A program made the translations under genes and the position numbers. A stretch of DNA of 22,016 nucleotides from Rickettsiaceae bacterium (GTDB taxonomy: Bacteria > Pseudomonadota > Alphaproteobacteria > Rickettsiales > Rickettsiaceae), in NCBI GenBank assembly GCA_030731565.1, contig JANQTT010000036.1, positions 1 through 22,016 on the forward strand, given 5' to 3'. Below the pieces are notes generated by a model, which was not told the DNA's origin, did no database searches, and worked only from the letters and a program-made list of their open reading frames with translations. Below are positions 16,963 to 22,016 of the stretch, piece by piece (position 1 is the first letter of the stretch; each line of letters opens with the position of its first letter).

Positions 16963-17369
16963 TACCTTACATAATATTGCTTGTAATATTTATAATCGAC
17001 GCACTAGATGGAGAAATTGACGATGGTTATCTTGATACAAATTTTTATATAATAGTTATGATTATGACTGGTATATTAGCAGGTATATTTTTACCTTTTT
17101 GTAAAGCAATTTTTCGAAATACTTCTTATGTTTTTCACAAGGATAAGGTAGTTTGTAATAAAGATTTTCCGTTTAAATCACAAAAAGTAATAAAATATTC
17201 TGATATTAAAGACGTTACTGTTAAACAGAATTGGTTACAAAAATTTTATGGAACAGGAACTTTACTATTATCAAATAGAAATAACGATAATTATAGCTTT
17301 GTTAGCTTAGATAAAATAATGGATGTCCAAATATTTATAAAGCAAATATGCAAAAAAATAGCTCCCTAG
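16959..17369 (+). CDS. Membrane protein with bacterial PH (DUF304/bPH2-like) domain, N-terminus probably incomplete
   Basis: From the first ATG the protein has 136 residues. Two hydrophobic helices (about residues 2-14 and 30-49) are followed by a cytoplasmic beta-rich domain, YVFHKDKVVCNKDFPFKSQK, then VIKYSDIKDVTVKQNWLQKFYGTGTLLLS. This is the pattern of DUF304/YdbS-like bacterial pleckstrin-homology domains (strand, KVIKYSDIKDV, then a fGtGtl strand). The first helix is cut short at this ATG. The same frame stays open upstream without an ATG and encodes EIILKPRFILQIFLSRV, which would supply the usual start, so the true N-terminus likely lies upstream. Its 3' end overlaps the terminator of the convergent operon. 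Function is unknown. Confidence 0.65.
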   Translation: MIPYIILLVIFIIDALDGEIDDGYLDTNFYIIVMIMTGILAGIFLPFCKAIFRNTSYVFHKDKVVCNKDFPFKSQKVIKYSDIKDVTVKQNWLQKFYGTGTLLLSNRNNDNYSFVSLDKIMDVQIFIKQICKKIAP

Positions 17370-17376
17370 AACTATT
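17352..17376 (-). terminator. Terminator of the DUF2608/hydrolase operon, inside the PH gene 3' end
   Basis: Read on the minus strand, AATAGTTC (17376-17369) pairs with GAGCTATT (17364-17357), eight pairs with one G-U and a four-base loop, followed by TTTTT (17356-17352). It lies 15 nt beyond the hydrolase stop at 17391 and overlaps the last codons of the convergent PH-domain gene. Confidence 0.7.
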
Positions 17377-17390
17377 AACTGAGAAAATAA

Positions 17391-18392
17391 TTAAAGGTAG
17401 CCTTTAGAAGCCTCTAAAAATTTATTTATCATATAAAAGACTGAGCGTTTTTCTTTTTCATTTATTTTAAATAAATGCAATCCGAGTTCATGCGGGTCTA
17501 CTTTCTGTCTGCCGGTAAAAATTATTTGATTTCTTTCATTCAGCCATTTGTTTATCTCTTTGTATCCTTCTGGGGATGCCTCGTAATCAGACTTATGGTT
17601 TACCATGGAATGAAATTCAGCACTGCCGGATATTGTACGGTCGCCTTTTCTGCGCAAATACATTCTATATGGTCCAGTTTTATAAAATTTTGGACCTGGA
17701 AAAATTTCCCATCCAGCATAAATTAATAGCAGCATAAAAAGTTTTTCCATAAATTGGACTTTATAATGCCCGGCTACTACCGCGGCAAGGCTCTTAAATG
17801 AATTACAATTAATTTGCCTAAAATTTATTCCATGATTTAATTTGAAATATTCAGCTACCATTTCTTGTATTCCGGCTCCTAGCGAGTTTCCTTGTAAAAC
17901 AATGTTTTTATGATCAACGCCTTTATTCAGCAAGAACCTAACAACGGCAATGCCATCCTCAACAAGGTCTGATAATTCTTTTGTCTGGCCGCTACTATTA
18001 TTAAAACCCTTTGGGTTAAACCCAAGTATGGTTGCGCCTGTAGCGTGGGCTTGTCTTGCCATACTACGAAAACGACCTTCATAATATTCGCCTCTACCTT
18101 GAAAGAGTATAAAATAAACTCCCTGCCCCGCTTTTCCTTCTGCAATTTGTGTATGTGGAATAATTAGCACGGAGTCTAAATTTTCTTTTCCAGAAGGAAT
18201 GAATTGACGGGTTAAGCTTGTAGATTGAAATTCTTTAAAATATAGCGCGTTTTTTTGAGATTGTTTGCTAAGGAAATCAGCAAATTGCTGTTGTAAGCTC
18301 TCTCCTATATAGCCTTTCTCTTTATACCAATTTGAATATTTAGTTGGATAGAATTTATAAGCAAATAACCTGCGTAAATATAGTTTTAACAT
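17391..18392 (-). CDS. Alpha/beta-hydrolase (lipase/esterase-like), last gene of a three-gene operon
   Basis: A 333-residue serine hydrolase of the alpha/beta fold. The oxyanion-side strand is VYFILFQGRGEYYEGR (about 92-107). The nucleophile elbow is G168-N-S170-L-G172, in IVLQGNSLGAG. A likely acid is D251 in RKGDRTIS, and the likely histidine is H301 or H306 in DPHELGLH, so the triad looks complete. A hydrophobic stretch at about 217-231 (KLFMLLLIYAGWEIF) may be a lid or membrane-contact helix. No signal peptide is seen; the N-terminus is basic (LKLYLRRLFAYKFYP). The layout recalls lipase-like effectors of intracellular bacteria such as the Legionella SidB group, but that is recollection, not a match. 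It starts 5 nt after the upstream gene without its own ribosome site, which suggests coupled translation. Confidence 0.8.
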   Translation of the reverse strand: MLKLYLRRLFAYKFYPTKYSNWYKEKGYIGESLQQQFADFLSKQSQKNALYFKEFQSTSLTRQFIPSGKENLDSVLIIPHTQIAEGKAGQGVYFILFQGRGEYYEGRFRSMARQAHATGATILGFNPKGFNNSSGQTKELSDLVEDGIAVVRFLLNKGVDHKNIVLQGNSLGAGIQEMVAEYFKLNHGINFRQINCNSFKSLAAVVAGHYKVQFMEKLFMLLLIYAGWEIFPGPKFYKTGPYRMYLRRKGDRTISGSAEFHSMVNHKSDYEASPEGYKEINKWLNERNQIIFTGRQKVDPHELGLHLFKINEKEKRSVFYMINKFLEASKGYL

Positions 18393-18397
18393 ACTAT

Positions 18398-19249
18398 TTA
18401 GGGCTGAATACTGTTTGAAGCATTTTGTTGCTGGGAATTTTCTAGCAATTTAATAGCTTCTTCGTCTTCATACCATTTACCTTTTTCAATAAGCTCGCGC
18501 TGCTGAAATTTTACTAGTTCCTCATCCGGCCTTCCCGTTACTTCTCTGCTACCTAAATATAAGACGCTTTTGAAATACATATTAAACCTTCTTAAAGCCT
18601 TATCAATGAATTTAATTTCGTATTTAATATTAGCAAATGTAATAAGCTTTTTAGGAGCAAGGTTAGCGACTTTAAATAATTCTAAAATAGTTTCGTGCTT
18701 AGTATGAGGTCCATTAAAAATTATTCCTTTATAAAATTTTGCGAACCAAGGAAATTCACGTTTTATAACCAGTTCTTCAGAGTTATTGATTTTACTGTCA
18801 AATATAACGCCTAAATCTTTTAGTTCTCTTAGCCTCTTTTCTTCAATGTTTATAAGATATATTGGCATTGAGCATATACCATATATTTTAGCCCCCTTAG
18901 CCCGGGCGCGGCTGATAAAATCAATCCACCCCTCTTCAACCAACTTCACTTTCCGCTGCCCAAACCAATTAGCAACAGCCCTGGTATACACAGGCGACTT
19001 TTCCCCTAGTGATATAAGATTACTCAAAAATATACGATATGGGTTTGAGTCAAACGAAAACATCTTTGAATTAGGCATTACCAATGTATCGTCTAATTCA
19101 ATAAAAATAATTGTATCTTTATCTATCCACTCTTCTATCTTTTGAACAGTTGATGAATTCACTGAATAGGTCGTTATAAGCTCAGCTTTAGAAATTACAT
19201 TAGTAAAAATAATAAATAAGCAGACAAATATTTTTAACTTATTGCTCAT
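18398..19249 (-). CDS. Exported HAD-like DUF2608-type protein, degenerate active site (copy 2)
   Basis: From the ATG at 19249 the protein has 283 residues. A signal peptide covers about 1-22 (MSNKLKIFVCLFIIFTNVISKA). A HAD-type motif I follows strand TIIFI as E51-L-D53-D-T55, where canonical enzymes have DxDxT, so the nucleophile Asp is Glu. A motif II-like strand KIYGICSM lies at 121-128, and a motif III lysine at K184 in GPHTKHETILELF. The motif IV strand LITFANIKYEI (202-212) lacks the acidic pair. The domain order matches DUF2608, a family found in intracellular bacteria. In-frame ATGs at 19267 and 19264 exist, but AGAGG six nt before 19249 favours this start, which overlaps the upstream gene by 11 nt. 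Loss of activity is inferred. Confidence 0.75.
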   Translation of the reverse strand: MSNKLKIFVCLFIIFTNVISKAELITTYSVNSSTVQKIEEWIDKDTIIFIELDDTLVMPNSKMFSFDSNPYRIFLSNLISLGEKSPVYTRAVANWFGQRKVKLVEEGWIDFISRARAKGAKIYGICSMPIYLINIEEKRLRELKDLGVIFDSKINNSEELVIKREFPWFAKFYKGIIFNGPHTKHETILELFKVANLAPKKLITFANIKYEIKFIDKALRRFNMYFKSVLYLGSREVTGRPDEELVKFQQRELIEKGKWYEDEEAIKLLENSQQQNASNSIQP

Positions 19250-20123
19250 AAGGATCCTCTTCATCAATATTTCGCTCTTTTCTAGATACTTTATTTAATT
19301 TGTTAATTAGCCTAGTCCAGAAATCTTCTACAGTTTTTGGCGCCAGCTGTGAGTTGACCTTTTTAGATGGAGAAAATATAAATCCTTCTACCTGAATATC
19401 ACGCCTTAGCGATTTGAATTGTTCTTCTATTGATTTAATAAAGCTTTCTTTTTCGTTTACGACGTAAACAACATCTGGCAAGTACTTTAATTTTTCAGCT
19501 AACAACGCTGCAAGTAGTGACTGAACCGAATTTTCTCCATTCCAAGAATTGGCTGAAAGAAGGCCTTTATAATACGTTGGGTAACTACCTTTGACTTTTT
19601 TGCCGTATTCATTAAAAATAATTTGGTTTGACCCAATAGGACTTTTTGATAAATCAATATTTTTATCTAGCAGATATGTCCAGGTCCAAACCTCTAAATA
19701 GTCTATCTTATTAAAACTGCCGGAGCAATTAGTGGTAAAAACTAGCATTGGTACATGAAGTTTTTGAATATTTTGAATAAATTTTACAACATATGGATCA
19801 GCCAATGTATGCTCATATTCAGTTAGTATCAATTCTTCTAAATACGCTTTTCTAGATAGCCTGGCTTTTTTTTCTGTTCTTTGCAAAATTGCGGAATATT
19901 TTTTATCATTAATATAAAATTCTTTATCTACTGGTTTTATTATGAACTCTTCTAAAGGCATTATTAGAAGCGTTTTTTCTGGATCCCTTTTAGATAATAA
20001 TTTCAAAATTGTATTATTTATTTCTTCAATAGATGCCGCAACATAGATTTCAGCTTTAGAAACAGAAGATAATAAAATAATCAGTAAGGAAAGAACGCTT
20101 CTTATATTTTTCATATATACCAT
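19239..20123 (-). CDS. Exported HAD-like DUF2608-type protein, degenerate active site (copy 1)
   Basis: First gene of the minus-strand operon, 294 residues, with a signal peptide at about 1-24 (ending SSVSKA). It is a paralogue of the next gene: same length class, same VSKAE/ISKAE junction after the signal peptide, same order of strands. Motif I is LLIMPLEEF (52-60), so both catalytic aspartates are missing (P56, E58). The motif II position reads VFTTNCSG (128-135), and the motif III region is GLLSANSWNGENSVQSLLAALL (187-208) without a clear lysine. Motif IV is VVYVVNEKESF (218-228), with N-E in place of D-D. ATG 20114 is an equally good start. It is divergent from the TrpR-like gene across 186 bp. 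A structural or binding role rather than phosphatase activity is inferred. Confidence 0.7.
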   Translation of the reverse strand: MVYMKNIRSVLSLLIILLSSVSKAEIYVAASIEEINNTILKLLSKRDPEKTLLIMPLEEFIIKPVDKEFYINDKKYSAILQRTEKKARLSRKAYLEELILTEYEHTLADPYVVKFIQNIQKLHVPMLVFTTNCSGSFNKIDYLEVWTWTYLLDKNIDLSKSPIGSNQIIFNEYGKKVKGSYPTYYKGLLSANSWNGENSVQSLLAALLAEKLKYLPDVVYVVNEKESFIKSIEEQFKSLRRDIQVEGFIFSPSKKVNSQLAPKTVEDFWTRLINKLNKVSRKERNIDEEDPYEQ

Positions 20124-20247
20124 GCTTATCTATAGACCTTTAAATGTAAATCTAGGATATCATATAATACATAAAACTTTTAAAAGAAAAACAACAACTT
20201 GTTGCAATAAAATAACCTATTAGTGATCTGAATCAATAAATTTTAAT

Positions 20248-20299
20248 TTGACATAACGGTATTACTGTACTACTATAGTAATACAACAATACAGTAATA
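20248..20299 (+). promoter_or_regulatory. Sigma70 promoter overlapped by a Trp-operator-like palindrome
   Basis: A perfect TTGACA (20248-20253), a 17-bp spacer and TACTAT (20271-20276) form the promoter. An 18-bp near-palindrome GTACTACTATAGTAATAC (20267-20284) covers the -10 box, with one mismatched pair. Its outer hexamer GTACTA equals that of the E. coli TrpR consensus operator GTACTAGTTAACTAGTAC, and the length is the same. A second, perfect inverted repeat, TATTACTGTA (20260-20269) and TACAGTAATA (20290-20299), brackets it. The TrpR-like gene starts at 20310, so autorepression is the likely function. Confidence 0.7.
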
Positions 20300-20309
20300 T
20301 GAGGCAATT

Positions 20310-20600
20310 ATGGATAATGACCATCATAAAGAGAGAATAAATCTAGCCGAAGTTCTGACAATGATAGAATCAGTTCCTGAAATGGAGCAATTTTTGACCG
20401 ATTTGTGCACCAGAGCTGAGCTTAAAGCTATGAAAGAAAGATGGAAAGTCTGTCAATTACTAAACGAAACTAATTTGCCTTATCGCGAAATTCATAAGCT
20501 GACAAATGCTAGCCTGACAACAATAGGCAGGGTAGCTAGATTTTTAAGAGACGAACCCTATGGAGGGTATAGAAATATTTTAAGCAAAATAAAAAAATAA
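20310..20600 (+). CDS. TrpR-like repressor, YerC/YecD family
   Basis: A 96-residue DNA-binding protein of the TrpR-related YerC/YecD family. The helical N-terminal part (about 10-52) includes TDLCTRAELKAMKERWKVCQLL, which corresponds to the TrpR dimerisation and ligand region. The helix-turn-helix is PYREIHKLTNASLTTIGRVA (57-76). YGGYRNIL near the end is typical of YerC. The ribosome site GAGG (20301-20304) lies 5 nt before the ATG. The promoter is overlapped by a Trp-operator-like palindrome. One nt separates its stop from the ABC substrate-binding protein gene, so the two form an operon. Whether it binds tryptophan is not known for YerC proteins; the operator and the TrpX-type neighbour make that a reasonable hypothesis. 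Confidence 0.9.
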   Translation: MDNDHHKERINLAEVLTMIESVPEMEQFLTDLCTRAELKAMKERWKVCQLLNETNLPYREIHKLTNASLTTIGRVARFLRDEPYGGYRNILSKIKK

Positions 20601-20601
20601 T

Positions 20602-21579
20602 ATGTTTAATAAAATAATAAGCCTAATAATACTTATAATGAGTGTTTTTATATGGCAATATAATGCGGTTGGTAGTAATAAAAAAGTTAAAGTATATATA
20701 AGTCAATTAGTAGAGCACCCAGCTCTTAATGCAACAACAAGGGGGATAATCCAAGGATTAGCTGATGCCGGATATAATGAGGAAAGCAATCTAGATTTGA
20801 TAATAGAATCCGCGCAAGGCAATGCTTCTCTTGCGAACCAAATTGCAAATAAATTGATCAGCAAGGACCCTGATGTAATAGTAGGCGTAGCGACAATTGC
20901 AGCTCAATCATTTTCCAAATATACAAGATCTGGTAATGCAAAACTAATCTTTTCTTCAGTTACTGACCCAGTTGATGCAGGGCTGGTCGCTAGTATAGAG
21001 AAGCCAGGTTATAACACTAGCGGTGTCTCAAATTTTGTACCGCTTGAGCCTCAGCTTGAAATGTTTCTAAAGATAAAACCGACCATAAAAAAGCTAGGTT
21101 TTTTGTACAATCCTGGCGAACTTAATTCTATAAGCCTTATAAATAAGCTAAAAAGAATTTGCCCGAATTATGGTATCGAACTTGTAACAGTTTCTGCTGG
21201 CAAAACCTCAGAAGTTTCACAAAGCGCAGCTAAGTTAGCCTCTTTAGTTGATGCAATATTTGTAAGTAATGATAACACAGCGCTGAGCGCTTTTAAGACT
21301 ATTATTAAGGCAGCGAATAATGCAACTATTCCAGTGTTTGTTAGTGACACTGATATTGTAAAAGATGGAGCAGTAGCCGCCCTTGGACCAGATCAATATA
21401 ACTTAGGCCTGCAAACAGCAAAAATGATAGTAAAAGTTCTTGAAGGTAATGAAATTGGAGAAATACCAGTAGAATATCCAGAAAAAGTAGGACTATATTT
21501 GAATCCAAAAGCAGCAGAAAAAATTGGAATTAAAATTCCTACAGAGTTACTTGAATCAACTTCTTATTTAATTGGATAG
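20602..21579 (+). CDS. ABC transporter substrate-binding protein, TrpX/COG2984 family
   Basis: A 325-residue exported periplasmic binding protein (ABC_sub_bind, PF04392). An N-terminal hydrophobic signal (about 4-18) lacks a lipobox cysteine, so it is likely soluble or held by the uncleaved signal. Family features are YISQLVEHPALNATTRGIIQ (about 32-51) and DPDVIVGVATIAAQSF (about 89-104). Others are FSSVTDPVDAGLV (about 117-129), DAIFVSNDNTALSAF and a GPDQYNLGLQTAKM block near residue 265. Streptococcal TrpX binds tryptophan; others in the family bind different ligands. The usual permease and ATPase genes do not follow; the next gene is unrelated and separated by about 138 nt. So this is an orphan binding protein, co-transcribed with the TrpR-like regulator. 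Confidence 0.92.
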   Translation: MFNKIISLIILIMSVFIWQYNAVGSNKKVKVYISQLVEHPALNATTRGIIQGLADAGYNEESNLDLIIESAQGNASLANQIANKLISKDPDVIVGVATIAAQSFSKYTRSGNAKLIFSSVTDPVDAGLVASIEKPGYNTSGVSNFVPLEPQLEMFLKIKPTIKKLGFLYNPGELNSISLINKLKRICPNYGIELVTVSAGKTSEVSQSAAKLASLVDAIFVSNDNTALSAFKTIIKAANNATIPVFVSDTDIVKDGAVAALGPDQYNLGLQTAKMIVKVLEGNEIGEIPVEYPEKVGLYLNPKAAEKIGIKIPTELLESTSYLIG

Positions 21580-21648
21580 TATCAGCCTGAATTATGAGGT
21601 CATATATCCCAAGAATGAATATTCCCTATATATTTATTTATAAAAATA

Positions 21649-21676
21649 TTGTTTTTTCTTAACAAAGATGTATAAA
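21649..21676 (+). promoter_or_regulatory. Candidate promoter of the right-edge gene
   Basis: TTGTTT (21649-21654), a 16-bp spacer and TATAAA (21671-21676). Transcription would start near 21683, about 35 nt before the ATG at 21718. No terminator for the preceding gene was found between 21580 and this point. Confidence 0.5.
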
Positions 21677-21717
21677 AGAGTATTACAATTTCTAAATTAA
21701 TTTAATTAGTAAATATC

Positions 21718-22016
21718 ATGCGTATACTTTCTAATATAAATCCAACATATAATTTTATTTTCAAACTAATTGATCCAGAACTCGGTCCACATTTCAATTT
21801 AGAAGAGATGAAAGGGAGTCTGACCATAACACCTGGCTATACATTTGATGATATACTGGAAGGGATTCCAAAATTCGCAAAAGCCGATATAATCGCAGTA
21901 CAGAATGGAGCTATGATTACAGTAGAGAGCACTGAAATAATTCCAAGGCTTATTGCAAACAATGGGGTTATCAATGTTGATAATAAATTTCCAACTGCTG
22001 AAAAAACTGATATTGC
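21718..22016 (+). CDS. Partial unknown protein, runs off the right end
   Basis: An ATG at 21718 opens a frame with no stop to the end of the window (99 complete codons). The sequence starts MRILSNINPTYNFIFKLIDP and continues with GSLTITPGYTFDDILEGIPK and FAKADIIAVQNGAMITVEST. It has no signal peptide or membrane segment and shows alternating strand and helix character. I do not recognise the family. No clear Shine-Dalgarno sequence precedes it, but a plausible promoter does, and codon use resembles the neighbours. The C-terminus is outside the window. Confidence 0.65.
   Translation, partial: MRILSNINPTYNFIFKLIDPELGPHFNLEEMKGSLTITPGYTFDDILEGIPKFAKADIIAVQNGAMITVESTEIIPRLIANNGVINVDNKFPTAEKTDI

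Noticed and set aside
19250..19267. Upstream ATGs for DUF2608-type copy 2
   Set aside because: AGAGG lies between them and the ATG at 19249 at proper spacing, and the signal peptide is cleaner from 19249.
20177..20204. Palindrome CTTTTAAAAG and CAACAA-C-TTGTTG between the divergent operons
   Set aside because: Short simple palindromes expected by chance in AT-rich DNA; no link to promoter boxes of the minus operon could be shown.
1..22016. tRNA or rRNA genes, CRISPR arrays, insertion sequences, prophage genes
   Set aside because: No cloverleaf with a T-loop motif, spaced repeat array, transposase or phage protein was seen on either strand.

Overview
The window is about 22 kb of AT-rich DNA (roughly one third G+C by eye) with short intergenic spaces and small operons. 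It looks like a chromosomal segment of a host-associated alphaproteobacterium, most likely Rickettsiales or a close relative. The evidence is a short valyl-tRNA synthetase that ends without the bacterial C-terminal arm, a divergent PurC that by recollection resembles the one in Rickettsia, stand-alone ExoD, BI-1 and CinA-N proteins, several amino-acid importers, and a run of small secreted proteins of unknown function. This assignment is inference from protein character; no rRNA or other marker is present.

Layout, left to right. Positions 1-357 hold a terminator-like hairpin and no convincing gene. Five genes at 358-6815 run in one direction and probably form one unit: an alanine/sodium symporter, an exported DUF2125/AsmA-like protein, hisS, a GT4 glycosyltransferase with a TTG start, and an M16 zinc peptidase, closed by a hairpin at 6815-6842. 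exoD and purC (6878-8243) are separated by 1 nt. rpsD follows with its own consensus promoter and a strong terminator. brnQ (+) converges on valS (-), and the brnQ terminator lies inside the end of valS. ubiA diverges from valS and is followed by a BI-1/YccA membrane protein with a strong terminator. Next come an exported beta-helix (bactofilin-like) protein and a stand-alone CinA N-terminal domain with a near-consensus promoter.

Positions 16267-22016 are the accessory part: a gene-poor 366-bp spacer, a tiny membrane protein, and a bacterial PH-domain membrane protein whose N-terminus appears to lie in another frame behind an A AAA AAG slippery heptamer. A three-gene minus-strand operon (20123 to 17391) follows, encoding two tandem exported DUF2608/HAD-like proteins with degraded catalytic motifs and an alpha/beta hydrolase. 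Divergent from it is a YerC/TrpR-like repressor plus a TrpX-type ABC substrate-binding protein. Their promoter carries an 18-bp palindrome that resembles the classical Trp-repressor operator and overlaps the -10 box. A partial unknown gene runs off the right end.

Together the genes suggest a nutrient-importing, auxotrophic lifestyle (alanine, branched-chain and perhaps tryptophan uptake) with ordinary translation and respiration genes and a small set of secreted proteins that could act on the host. The strongest candidates for something undescribed are the TrpR-like/TrpX module with its operator, the degenerate DUF2608 pair with the hydrolase, the frameshifted PH-domain gene, and the altered active site of PurC.
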